Below are positions 46,229-56,701 of a DNA stretch of 64,000 nucleotides, one piece after another. The stretch lies in assembly GCF_017876535.1 (NCBI RefSeq), contig NZ_JAGIOF010000001.1, positions 2,480,001 through 2,544,000 of the forward strand, given 5' to 3'. A program made the translations under genes and the position numbers. The DNA comes from Paeniglutamicibacter kerguelensis. GTDB lineage: Bacteria; Actinomycetota; Actinomycetes; Actinomycetales; Micrococcaceae. The notes beneath the pieces are model-generated. The model was not told where the DNA came from, searched no databases, and saw only the letters and a list, made by a program, of their open reading frames with translations. The stretch's first letter is position 1, and each line of letters starts with the position of its first letter.

Positions 46229-47440
46229 TTAAGTCGAGGGTTTGGGCCGTTTGCGATTAACGCGCTCGACGATCAAATTGCCGACCGCCTCCAACTCGTG
46301 CGGAATGAGCAAGACCACGACTCCACCCACCGCCACAATCAAGGCGATCACCATGAGTGCGTTTTCGGTCACCCAGTAGAATGGCCCTCGGCCAGCTGCA
46401 ATCTCGGTGGGTATTACTCGGGCCGCATCAACCGGATCCGCGACCACGGGAATTGCTTCTCCAAGTTCATGCGCCTCGAGATCGCGCAAAGGATAGGCAA
46501 GGGAAGTTCCTGCCAGCTCATAGCGCACGCTCGGGTTCGAGCTGTCGGTGCCGTAGTCCAGGAGGGCCGCGTAAACAATGGTTCCGTTGTTGACAACGGC
46601 TATGTCGCGCCGAGGTTGCTCTTCCGCGCTTTGATGCAGGGCCAAGAGTCCCATGGACGCCAAAATGAGACAAGCACTCGCGAGCGTTCCACGAACGCGG
46701 ACATCGGTGACGATGAACTTGGTCCACTGCGCCACCACCGATGCCTTCTTCGCTTCCCACCATTTCTCGGGCCGATCGATCGGCGAGCGCTTCGCGTCAC
46801 TTCGTGGTCGACCCGGTCCACCGTCGGCCAGCAAAGTTGGCCGACGGGCTTGACATGTTCGAGGCCGATCCACCAGCAATAGCACCCAGTACCCGTCGAA
46901 AAACACGATAAGTCCCAGGATCGTGCCAATGCCGAATCCAAACCACGAATCGAAAGCCGAAGGTTCCCTCCACGCCTGGCCCGGTTCCACCACCAGGAAT
47001 CGCTCAGGGTGTATTGGGTCTTGGACCACAGATACCCGTGTTCCGGCCGGGAAGGATGTGCCGGTGTTGCAAGACGTCTCTGCCTCCATGGTCTTTCCAC
47101 GGGATTCCACGGTCATGCTGCAAGCTGCATAGTCCTCCTCCAACAAAGTCCCCTGCTCCGCGCTTTGGGTCTTGGTGATGATGAAGTCGCGCTCGTAGCC
47201 ACGGTTCATGACATTGGAAGCTACGACGGGGATCAGGAACGTAAGGATTGCCAGTGTCCAACAGATCAGCCAGCGCCTGGAACGCCGGATGCGCCACAGC
47301 CGAGCCTGGATGCTTTTCAAAAGGTTCGTGGCCACCAGCCCCAGCGCAAAGCCCCAATACAGCACAGCAACGCATCGCGCGACAAACCTACTCCACCAGC
47401 CGGAGCCGGCTTCCTGCGATTCTCCCCCGTGTTGCCCCAA
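46229..47440 (-). CDS. DUF3592-like membrane protein, paralogue 2, intact
   Basis: 403 residues from a TTG start; a stop codon 13 codons upstream excludes a longer form. RIRRSRRWLICWTLAILTFL begins the first TM helix. Domain 1: CSMTVESRGKTMEAETSCNT with FPAGTRVSVVQDP. Second TM pair (FGFGIGTILGLIVFFDGYWV), then GTLASACLILASMGLLAL and domain 2 ending GEAIPVVADPVDAARVIP, and a last helix ENALMVIALIVAVGGVVVLL. The repeated V-V-DP strand resembles DUF3592. Function unknown. Confidence 0.8.
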   Translation of the reverse strand: MGQHGGESQEAGSGWWSRFVARCVAVLYWGFALGLVATNLLKSIQARLWRIRRSRRWLICWTLAILTFLIPVVASNVMNRGYERDFIITKTQSAEQGTLLEEDYAACSMTVESRGKTMEAETSCNTGTSFPAGTRVSVVQDPIHPERFLVVEPGQAWREPSAFDSWFGFGIGTILGLIVFFDGYWVLLLVDRPRTCQARRPTLLADGGPGRPRSDAKRSPIDRPEKWWEAKKASVVAQWTKFIVTDVRVRGTLASACLILASMGLLALHQSAEEQPRRDIAVVNNGTIVYAALLDYGTDSSNPSVRYELAGTSLAYPLRDLEAHELGEAIPVVADPVDAARVIPTEIAAGRGPFYWVTENALMVIALIVAVGGVVVLLIPHELEAVGNLIVERVNRKRPKPST

Positions 47441-47573
47441 CGGCTGTTCGTCCTTCCGCGCGTCATCCCCAGCTGATCAGTGCTTATTTGCCTGCTAGGC
47501 CAAGAATACGAGCAAGCATCACGGTATCGGGGTTGGCGGCACGGGTGAGTTGGGATCGAGAGCATCCCCGTGG

Positions 47574-48200
47574 CTACGGTTGGCGTCTTCTCCCCGTCCC
47601 GGGAGGCATCCGCAGCATCCTGCCGGCCCTGGCATCAACGAACTTTGCCATGCGCCCGATTTCATCGACGAGCAGCAGATACACCGGTCCCGCCGCCAGC
47701 AGGATCGGCGCGCCGAATCCGATCAGCACGACGGCCAGGCGTCCTCAGGCCGAATTCCAGGGTCCGGCCTCGAAGTCCACGGGCACAAGAATTCGGTGAT
47801 CGGCCGGATCGCGAACGACTTTGATCTGATCGCCCTGCGCGGGCAGCGGGTCGCCCTCCAGCTGGATGGCGAGCTCCTCGCGCTGCCCCCTGATTTCGAC
47901 CCATTGCTCACGCCCCGAGCGTGGCCACCAGTCACCTTGATACCAAGTCGCGGAGAAATGGGGCTCGGAGGCCACGAGTTCCCGATAGTGCTGGCGGTTC
48001 TGGTTTCCGGAAACCGTGATCGCATTTCCTGCAAACACCGCCGCAGCAATGGTCAGGCAAGCCACCGTCCAGCGGATCGCCCGCGGCAGCTCCATGATCC
48101 AAAAGAGGCAGCCTTCCGCGAGCATCGCAACATGGTCCCGGAGTCGCGGTGCCATGTACCCTTCCGGCTGGTGGGCTCCTTTCCTGCGCCGCCGCATCAT
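47574..48200 (-). pseudogene. DUF3592-like membrane protein, paralogue 3, in-frame TGA
   Basis: ATGATG start overlaps the stop of the next gene (ATGA). 151 residues (MMRRRRKGAHQPEGYMAPRL, one TM helix, VEIRGQREELAIQLEGDPLP, DQIKVVRDPADHRILVPVDF) end at a TGA (47745-47747). The same frame continues for 56 codons with a clear TM helix (VVLIGFGAPILLAAGPVYLL) to TAG at 47574-47576. The second helix is expected from the paralogues, so the TGA most likely truncates a 200-residue protein. Confidence 0.75.
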
Positions 48201-49387
48201 GTGCGGTGCCCGTCCGCGGTCTCGGGTTCGAACGCGCTGAGCGGGCGCCGCGAGGCAAGGACCCTGAAGGCCACGCCCATGACCATCGCGCCGGGAACCA
48301 GGGCAAAGAGTGCCGTCGCCGCCTGGCCGCCGGGCTTGTTCCACCAGTCGTCCATGAAATTCACCGGCGTGACAATGTCGGGATCCTGGGGATCGCGGAT
48401 GACAAGCACCGTGTCCCCTAGCTGCAGCGACCTGGAGTTCGGCAAGCGCCTACTCAACTCCACCCGTTGGTCTCCCAGTTGCACACGATCGGGGTATCCG
48501 CCTTTTCCGTCGACTCCGTGTTCAATCAGGGTTGCCTCGAGCCGTGGTTCCGTCTTGAGCAGCCGTTGGTCCCGCTGGAGGTCGTTGTTGTCCGTCGAGG
48601 CGATCAAGAAGGCCAGCCCGACGGACAGGGCCGCACACCCCAGCAGCAGTCCGTAGCGCACGCGTTGCGGGGCAAATTGCAGCCGGAGAATGCCGCGCTC
48701 GTAGGCACCCGGCGGCGGCTTGACGCCCATGGCCCTGAGCCGGACGGCATCGCGGTCGTGCTTGAGCAGCAGCTGGTAGGCGACAAACCAGGCAAAGACC
48801 CCCATCAGCGTGCCGCAGATGGCAAGGGGCGTCCAGAAGTACTCGGCGTTGCCCTGCCAGTCCTGGTCAGGACCGACCACGATGAGTTCCGGCCACGAGC
48901 GGGGGTCGCTGACGACCCGAACCGTCTGTCCGGGCTCATAGATCGTGTTTGAGCAATCGGTCCGCGCTTCCTGCGCGGCCCCGTCGAGATCAAGCACCAG
49001 GGAGCAATCGTCCAGGTCCTGCTCGAGTACCGTTGCATCGCCAGGGCTGGAGGTGGCAACGAGGTTCGCGATCCGCTGTTCGTCAAGCTGCACGGCGCCC
49101 ACGATGCCGGCGGTTCCGAGGGCCGCGACGAGTACAAGCACAGCGACAAGACGAATCCGCAAGGATCGCTTTGAGGCCTTGAGCCGATTCCACGGCGCGC
49201 ACAGCCGGTCGCCGAGCCGTTCAAGCCGCCGGGCGGTGTTCCGGAGGAAGACGAACCACGCGGGGTCGGGAACCGCGTCCCAGCGGGTGGAGGCGGGGGC
49301 GGGCCGGCTGTGCTCATCGCCCACCTGCCGCACCTGCCGTTCGACTTGTCTGCCGGAAATACTTGGACGATTGCGCCCGCCGGTCAT
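48197..49387 (-). CDS. DUF3592-like membrane protein, paralogue 4, intact
   Basis: 396 residues from MTGGRNRPSISGRQ; the ATG overlaps the stop of paralogue 5 (ATGA). TM helix LVAVLVLVAALGTAGIVGAV, domain 1 CSLVLDLDGAAQEARTDCSN with YEPGQTVRVVSDPRSWPELI, TM pair LAICGTLMGVFAWFVAYQLL and GLLLGCAALSVGLAFLIAST, domain 2 ELSRRLPNSRSLQLGDTVLV with IRDPQDPDIVTP, last TM ATALFALVPGAMVMGVAF. Two-domain version like paralogues 1 and 2. Translationally coupled on both sides. Confidence 0.8.
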   Translation of the reverse strand: MTGGRNRPSISGRQVERQVRQVGDEHSRPAPASTRWDAVPDPAWFVFLRNTARRLERLGDRLCAPWNRLKASKRSLRIRLVAVLVLVAALGTAGIVGAVQLDEQRIANLVATSSPGDATVLEQDLDDCSLVLDLDGAAQEARTDCSNTIYEPGQTVRVVSDPRSWPELIVVGPDQDWQGNAEYFWTPLAICGTLMGVFAWFVAYQLLLKHDRDAVRLRAMGVKPPPGAYERGILRLQFAPQRVRYGLLLGCAALSVGLAFLIASTDNNDLQRDQRLLKTEPRLEATLIEHGVDGKGGYPDRVQLGDQRVELSRRLPNSRSLQLGDTVLVIRDPQDPDIVTPVNFMDDWWNKPGGQAATALFALVPGAMVMGVAFRVLASRRPLSAFEPETADGHRT

Positions 49388-50049
49388 CGGGGTCCATGGC
49401 TGGCGCCTCGCTTTTCCTGCCACGCCGCGTAGCGCCTGTTCTCCCACGCCTCAATCTCGGGTCCCAGAAAAAACGCCGCGACCAGGAAGGAGAAGAACGC
49501 CGCTGCCACGCCGGCGAAGACTGCCGTAATAACCCAGTCGCTCGTGGTGTCGTCCCAAGCACCGGGCCCACCGACGGCAACAACATGGTTTTGGTCCGCG
49601 GGATCCACGACGACCGCGATTTTGTTTCCCACCGAAAGGTCTCGGGCATTGAACATCCCGTGCTCAAGGCGAACTGGTGTCCCGTCAATGTCGACGTCGA
49701 CCCACGGACCGCTCTTGGGAGCGAACCAGTCGGAACTGCGCTTGACCACCTGCACTTCGCGCGCCGGGATCGTCCGCACGAGCAGGGTTTCCGCGGCCGT
49801 GTGGGTGGCAGAGTCACCGGCGGCTCACCAGACCGGTACCGCGGTAAGCACAACAAAGGCAGCAACAATCCCCCGGCGAGCGCCGCGGGACCAGAAATGT
49901 ACCGCCAGAGCAATGCGGCCACCCAGTGTCCGCCGGGTCCGCTTCCTGCGGGAGGCCTTCCGCCTGCGCAGCCTTTCGGCGGTGCGCCGGACCTCGCGCA
50001 GGTCCGCGCTTTCCTTACGCTGCGCGCGGGTTATCGTCGACTTGGCCAA
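49384..50049 (-). pseudogene. DUF3592-like membrane protein, paralogue 5, in-frame TGA
   Basis: Starts MAKSTITRAQRKESADLREV; a basic region and a TM helix (GIVAAFVVLTAVPVW) end at a TGA (49825-49827), after which the same frame continues AAGDSATHTAAETLLVRTIP through NARDLSVGNKIAVVVDPADQ to a second helix (VITAVFAGVAAAFFSFLVAA) and a stop overlapping paralogue 4. Together 221 codons, one-domain type. The C-terminal part could be started separately at a GTG, but no ribosome site is seen. Confidence 0.75.
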
Positions 50050-50133
50050 GAACTGGCCCTTCTGGAATCCGGGGGCGGGGGTTGCCGGGGATTACGGCGG
50101 ATGCCCCCTAGCAGGTTACCGAAGGTTGGGCGT

Positions 50134-51795
50134 TCAGGCCTTGACGAAGATGGCGCTGGCCTTGGCGGAATCCATTCCCGTCTGGCTGATGGCTTGGATC
50201 ATGTACCAATAGCGCTTGCCGCGCACCACTCCGGTGTCCGTCCAGCTCTGGGCCGTTGCCGTGCGGGCAGCCACCTTGCGCAGGTTTTTGCCGGTTGCCT
50301 GGATGTTGGGCATTTTCGACCCCGTGGATTCCCACCTCCAGATGGCGATGAAGCGGATCCTCTCCCCGGAGGCCGAGGACTTCCAGCTGAGCTTCACGCC
50401 GGATGCGGTGCGGACCGCCGAGGTGATTGCCGGGGTTTTCGGGCGCGTCGACCGCAGGTTCGGCAACGGCAACGGCAATGCCGGGCGTGTGTAGTGGGCG
50501 GCGGCCAGCGCACCCATGGCGTTCAAGGGATTTGCGCGCACCGAGGTGGCGTTGTAGAAGGCTTGGCCGCGCACGGCCGGCACCGACCGGGTCTTGGTCA
50601 GGTGGTCGCGCAATTCGTTCTTGTCGTTCCAGGCCCCGCCGGCGCCGACCCTGTAGGTGGCTTCCCCGATCATGAGCTTCACCTTGGTCCCCGCAACCTG
50701 CTTGGCCCACCAATCCACCAGGACGTTATAGTCCGCGACGGTGAAGCCCTGGTTCCAGTAGAGCTGGGGCAGCATGTAGTCGACCCAGTTGTTTTTCACC
50801 CAGGCCCGCGAATCCGCATACAGCGAGGTATAGGCCTCTAGCCCCTTGGTTGCCGAGCCAAGGGTGCTGGACGAGCGGTTGCGCCAGATGCCAAAGGGGG
50901 AAATCCCGAAGACGACCCGGGGCTTGGCCGCATGGATGGCCTTGTGCACATCCCGGACGAACACGTTGACGTTGTTGCGCCGCCAGTCGGCCACCGAGGT
51001 ATACGACCCCTTGTACTTCTTGTACGTTTCGCCATCCGGGATGTCCACCCCCGACACCGGGTAAGGATAGAAGTAGTCGTCGAAATGGATGCCGTCCACG
51101 TCGTAGCGCTTCACCAGGTCCTTGATGACCGAGATGATGTAGTTGCGGACGGCCGGGATCCCCGGGTTGTAGTAACGCTTGCCGCCGTGGGCAAAGGTCC
51201 ACGACGGGTTCTTCCGCGCCGGATGCGTCGAAACCAATGAGTTAAGCGAGGTGCCCATGGACACCCTGTACGGGTTGATCCACGCGTGCAGGCTCAGTGC
51301 CCGCCGGTGCGCTTCAGCCACCGCATGGGCCAACGGGTCGTAGCCTGGGTCCTTGCCCTGGGTGCCGCTGAGGTACTTCGACCACGGCTCGCCCAGGGTC
51401 GAGACCCACATCCTGTCAGCGGACGGACGCACCTGCAACAGCACAGTGTTGAGCCTTCGCTTCACCGCCAGGTCCAGGAGCGCGCGCAGCTCCGCCTTCT
51501 GCGCGGCGACAGGAAGGCCGGGCTTGGAGGGCCAGTCGACGTTCAGGACGCTGGCCACCCACATCCCCCGGAACTCGGCGCGCGGGTACTTCTTGTTCAG
51601 TGCGGTGTCGCGCTTGCCGACCGTGTAGACCCGCCCCCGGACCGCGGCCGCGCTCGCCGGGGCGGCAACGCCGACCAGCGGCAGGCTGAGCGCCCCTCCG
51701 GCCAACGCAGCCGTGAGGAATCCCCGCCTTCCGCAGGACTGCGGGGGTCCCGGTTCCGGTCGGACGTGCGGCGTGTCTAGTTCGTCGAGGTACAT
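50134..51795 (-). CDS. Secreted GH10-like hydrolase (DUF187 / YngK type) with Fn3-like tail
   Basis: 553 residues from MYLDELDTPHVRPEPG. Twin-arginine signal (CGRRGFLTAALAGGALSLPL, then AAPASAAA), so exported folded. Glycosyl hydrolase-like barrel: EFRGMWVASVLNVDWPSKPG, LNTVLLQVRPSADRMW, SLHAWINPYRVSMGTSLNSL, YDVDGIHFDDYFYPYPVSG (catalytic-type Asp residues), VFGISPFGIWRN and VDYMLPQLYWNQGF. Residues about 455-553 form a fibronectin-III-like domain. Homologues act on cell-wall or polysaccharide glycans; the substrate is not known. Confidence 0.9.
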   Translation of the reverse strand: MYLDELDTPHVRPEPGPPQSCGRRGFLTAALAGGALSLPLVGVAAPASAAAVRGRVYTVGKRDTALNKKYPRAEFRGMWVASVLNVDWPSKPGLPVAAQKAELRALLDLAVKRRLNTVLLQVRPSADRMWVSTLGEPWSKYLSGTQGKDPGYDPLAHAVAEAHRRALSLHAWINPYRVSMGTSLNSLVSTHPARKNPSWTFAHGGKRYYNPGIPAVRNYIISVIKDLVKRYDVDGIHFDDYFYPYPVSGVDIPDGETYKKYKGSYTSVADWRRNNVNVFVRDVHKAIHAAKPRVVFGISPFGIWRNRSSSTLGSATKGLEAYTSLYADSRAWVKNNWVDYMLPQLYWNQGFTVADYNVLVDWWAKQVAGTKVKLMIGEATYRVGAGGAWNDKNELRDHLTKTRSVPAVRGQAFYNATSVRANPLNAMGALAAAHYTRPALPLPLPNLRSTRPKTPAITSAVRTASGVKLSWKSSASGERIRFIAIWRWESTGSKMPNIQATGKNLRKVAARTATAQSWTDTGVVRGKRYWYMIQAISQTGMDSAKASAIFVKA

Positions 51796-51922
51796 GGCGC
51801 GTCTCCACTTCGGTTTCTGCCCGTCCCCGGCAAACCACGGGGCGTCTTTGGCCCAGCTTAGATACCGGGCCCGGCCCGCGGAAGCACCAACACGTTGCAA
51901 GCCGACTATGACCTCTGTGTTT

Positions 51923-53992
51923 CTAATCGTTCAGGTCCGTGGCCGCGAGGAAGCGCCGCTCGAACTCCATGGCGGCGCTGCGGGCGTACACGCCGGTGAG
52001 ATGCGACTGGTCCATGTAGATCAAGACGTTGCCGATCACCGGGCGGCAGATGCCCGCGGGGCAGAGCAAATCCGTCAGGTCCATCGTCGAGAAATTTTTC
52101 CCCAGGGATCCCCCGGCGGCCAGCTCGTCCAGCGGTGAGGTTTCCGCCATCAACTCCGATTCGGGTGCCGAGCATTTCTCCGATTCCGCCCCGAAGCGGT
52201 CCACGCATTCGGGCGGGGAAAGGACAAACCGCGGCGTGTCGCGCAGTGCAACCACCGGTATGCCGGCGTCGAGGAAGGGACGGATGCCCGCCTCGTAGTC
52301 GGGCACCACGCGTTCCTGCTCGCCGGGGGCACGGCCTTCCCCGTCGGGGCCAAGTGCCGTGAACGTCCCGACGGTGATGACGGCGTCCGGCTTGTGTTCG
52401 AGCACGTAGTCGGAAGCGGCCTGGTTGAAGGCCCCGCATTCCTCGCCGCGGGTCTCCGAGGGGCCGCCGAACCGGCACGACGGCTTGGTCAGCAGGATCC
52501 AGCGCCACCCCTGTTTTTGCGCCATGACGTCGATGGCGCCGCTCCAGTGCTGGGCGTGCGAGTCCCCCACCACCATGATGGTCTTTGTGGCATCGGGGGC
52601 CCCGCCCTGCTGGCAGTACTGGATGACCTCGCCGTCCGGCACCCACTCCCCCGTGCAGTCGTCCCCGAAGTTCGACCATTGTTCATCGAGTTTGCTGGTC
52701 AGCGGGATCGTGACGGCCTGCGGATCGGGGGCCTGGTCGAATCCGGGCAGCAGGGCCTCGGCCCCCGGGTTGTCATAGGGCACCTGCGCCGCGGCGCGGC
52801 TTTCCTCGGCGCTGACCTGGTGTTGCCACCCGTTGAGCGGAACCAGCACCAGGGAAAGCAGCACGGCTATGCCCAGCCCGGCCCGCCGGCGCTTGGCCGA
52901 GAGCCACTGCCAGGAACGCAGGGGCGATTCGACGATGCGCGTGGTGGCCCAAGCCAGCAGCAGGGAGACGAGCATGAGCCCGAGCCCCGCCCCCAGGGAA
53001 ATGTCCTGGCTGCCGGATTCGACCAGGAAGAAAACCATCACTGGCCAGTGCCACAGGTACAGCGCGTAGGAAATGTTTCCCAGCCAGCCAAGCGCCGGCA
53101 ACGCCAGGAGGCGCTGCACGCCCCACGGGCTGGCGGGGGCCAAGATGACCGCGGCGGCGGCCAGCGTCGGCCACAGTGCAAGGTAGCCGGGGAATTGCTG
53201 TTCGACCTGCAACACCATGCCGCAGGCGAGGATCGCGGCCAGTCCGCCCCAGCCCAGCGGCACGCCCAGCCAGCGAGGAACCCTTTCCAGCAAGGGAAGT
53301 GCAATGGCGACGAGGGATCCCAGGGCGAATTCCCAGAGCCTGGCCCCGGTGTCGAAGTACGCCCATTCCTGGCGGCTGGCCGTCGTGCCGATCGAGTAGG
53401 CCAGCGAGCAGGCAAAGACCACGGCGAACAGTGCGCCCATCACCGCGCGGTAGCCAAGGGCGGGGAAGCGAAGCCCTATTTTCTTCCACAGCAGCAGGCC
53501 CCCGGCCAAGAGCAGGGGCCAGAGGATGAAGATTTGCCCCTGGATGGAAAGCGACCAAAAGTGTTGCAGCGGGCTTGCCGTGGCGTGGTCGGTCGCGTAG
53601 TAGTCAACGGAGTCCCGGGCCAGTTGCCAGTTCTGCTGGTAGAACAGGCTCGCGGTGATTTGCTCCATGATCGAGCTCCACCGCGCCTTGGGCAGCAGCG
53701 CCGCGCTGGCCGCTATGACGGCCAGCAGCACGACGACCGCCGCGGGAAGCAGCCGCCGGAAAACATTGAGCCAGTAGGTGACCAGGGCCAGGGGCCTGCC
53801 GGTCTCGACCTTCCTGATGAAGGAACCCGTGAGGAAGAAGGCGGAGAGCATCAGGAACACGTCCACGCCGCCGGAAACCCGGCCGAACCAGACATGGTAG
53901 ACCATCACTAAAACGACAGCCAACGCACGAAGGCCCTGGAGTTCGGGCCTGAACCCGGAGGCGGTCTTGGCGGGGCTCGGCGCCGGCCGCAC
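51923..53992 (-). CDS. OafA/YrhL-type acyltransferase with SGNH domain
   Basis: 689 residues. Acyltransferase-3 membrane domain with ten or so helices: FRPELQGLRALAVVLVMVYH (catalytic His), GGVDVFLMLSAFFLTGSF, HFWSLSIQGQIFILWPLLL, RIVESPLRSW at the end. A C-terminal extracytoplasmic SGNH hydrolase-like domain follows: TIMVVGDSHAQHWSGAIDVM (Ser), then YMDQSHLTGVYARS (Asp/His). Such fusions O-acetylate surface polysaccharide or cell wall. Probably single gene; no glycan biosynthesis genes next to it. Confidence 0.93.
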   Translation of the reverse strand: MRPAPSPAKTASGFRPELQGLRALAVVLVMVYHVWFGRVSGGVDVFLMLSAFFLTGSFIRKVETGRPLALVTYWLNVFRRLLPAAVVVLLAVIAASAALLPKARWSSIMEQITASLFYQQNWQLARDSVDYYATDHATASPLQHFWSLSIQGQIFILWPLLLAGGLLLWKKIGLRFPALGYRAVMGALFAVVFACSLAYSIGTTASRQEWAYFDTGARLWEFALGSLVAIALPLLERVPRWLGVPLGWGGLAAILACGMVLQVEQQFPGYLALWPTLAAAAVILAPASPWGVQRLLALPALGWLGNISYALYLWHWPVMVFFLVESGSQDISLGAGLGLMLVSLLLAWATTRIVESPLRSWQWLSAKRRRAGLGIAVLLSLVLVPLNGWQHQVSAEESRAAAQVPYDNPGAEALLPGFDQAPDPQAVTIPLTSKLDEQWSNFGDDCTGEWVPDGEVIQYCQQGGAPDATKTIMVVGDSHAQHWSGAIDVMAQKQGWRWILLTKPSCRFGGPSETRGEECGAFNQAASDYVLEHKPDAVITVGTFTALGPDGEGRAPGEQERVVPDYEAGIRPFLDAGIPVVALRDTPRFVLSPPECVDRFGAESEKCSAPESELMAETSPLDELAAGGSLGKNFSTMDLTDLLCPAGICRPVIGNVLIYMDQSHLTGVYARSAAMEFERRFLAATDLND

Positions 53993-54157
53993 GGGCGTGG
54001 CCGACGCAGCGGTAGGTAAGGAAATCAGGGGGGTACATCCTGGGGAGTTGTTTACATCAGTCAGGTCCGGGACGGTGGACCGTGGCCTTCAACGATAGCA
54101 AACCGCGTTTTCCGGTGGCCGCGGGCGGCACTTCGCGGGTTCCGGCAGAACACGCAA

Positions 54158-54212
54158 AATGCCGCCGGCTTCCCGGGCCCCGCGGTTGGCGGGGCCGGGC
54201 GCCGGCGGCATT
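54158..54212. terminator. Terminator of groEL
   Basis: 12-bp outer stem (AATGCCGCCGGC with GCCGGCGGCATT) and an inner CCCGGCCCC-type stem between groEL and the acyltransferase region. Confidence 0.8.
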
Positions 54213-54240
54213 CATGCCGCTGACACGTATCGGATACGTG

Positions 54241-55857
<1,617 letters not shown>

Positions 55858-55915
55858 TTACTCCTTTTGGGCTGCGTGAAGCCCCGGTCGTGGACCGGGG
55901 CTTCACACGGGAAAA

Positions 55916-56212
55916 CTACTTTACGACGATGGCCAGGACGTCGCGTGCCGAGAGCACCAGGTACTCTTCACCGCCGACCTTGACTTCGGTTCCGCCGTAC
56001 TTGGAGTAGATAACGACATCGCCTTCGGCTACGTCTACTGGAACGCGGTTGCCGTTGTCATCGACGCGGCCCGGTCCTACTGCTACGACCTTGCCTTCCT
56101 GCGGCTTTTCCTTGGCGGAATCCGGGATGACCAGTCCGGAAGCAGTGGTGGTTTCTGCTTCGAGCGGCTGGACGACAATGCGGTCCTCGAGAGGCTTAAT
56201 GGAGACGGACAT
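55916..56212 (-). CDS. groES: Co-chaperonin GroES
   Basis: 98 residues. [20 protein letters not shown], the mobile loop [16 protein letters not shown] and [20 protein letters not shown] are canonical. Heptameric lid of GroEL. First gene of the groESL operon. Confidence 0.97.
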   Translation of the reverse strand: MSVSIKPLEDRIVVQPLEAETTTASGLVIPDSAKEKPQEGKVVAVGPGRVDDNGNRVPVDVAEGDVVIYSKYGGTEVKVGGEEYLVLSARDVLAIVVK

Positions 56213-56355
56213 CGTCTCTCCTTTGCGTGAGTTACCAATGGTTTACGGGCCGTTGGGGCGATACCAACCGTCGTCGCGGTGCCAGCTGGCGAATTACCTC
56301 AGGCTTTACGGCATCCGTTGATTCAACGAGTGCCACCAATGACTCTAGGCAAGCA

Positions 56356-56382
56356 TTAGCACTCGGTCAAGGCGAGTGCTAA
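56356..56382. promoter_or_regulatory. CIRCE operator (HrcA binding site)
   Basis: Exact consensus TTAGCACTC-N9-GAGTGCTAA, about 145 bases upstream of groES and 13 bases after the csrA stop codon. HrcA binding here would repress groESL until heat stress. Confidence 0.97.
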
Positions 56383-56394
56383 TTTTGGGGTCTT

Positions 56395-56661
56395 TTACGC
56401 GCTCGGCGCAGGAGGCTGGGTCGGCTTGGGCGCGGCGGCAAACAGCGCGCGCAGGCGAGCCTCGGCACCGTCGTCGACGGCTGCGGCGGCCTCGCGGTTG
56501 ACCTCGGTCACCGCGGCAACCATCTCGGCCCGCTGGATCTTGATGCCCCGGGGCGCGTCGAATCCGATCTTGATGGAATCCCCGCGTACGTCGAGGACCG
56601 TCACCACGATGTCCTCGCCGATCAGGACCTGTTCTCCGACTTTCCGGGTAAGTACCAGCAC
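56395..56661 (-). CDS. csrA: Carbon storage / flagellar regulator CsrA
   Basis: 88 residues from a GTG start (VLVLTRKVGEQVLIGEDIVV). Typical five-strand RNA-binding core: LDVRGDSIKIGFDAPRGIKI, then QRAEM. It carries about 20 extra C-terminal residues (Ala/Pro-rich). In flagellated bacteria with FliW, CsrA represses flagellin translation; FliW is not in this window. Last gene of the flagellar export cluster, 40 bases after the FlhF-like gene. Confidence 0.95.
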   Translation of the reverse strand: MLVLTRKVGEQVLIGEDIVVTVLDVRGDSIKIGFDAPRGIKIQRAEMVAAVTEVNREAAAAVDDGAEARLRALFAAAPKPTQPPAPSA

Positions 56662-56701
56662 CGCACAATCATAGCCCAAACACGGGGTTGACCCGGCCCG
56701 T

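Noticed and set aside
47745..49827. TGA codons as selenocysteine in the tandem membrane proteins
   Set aside because: No SECIS-like hairpin, no Cys at the matching place in intact paralogues, and a frameshift in a third copy; nonsense mutation is simpler.
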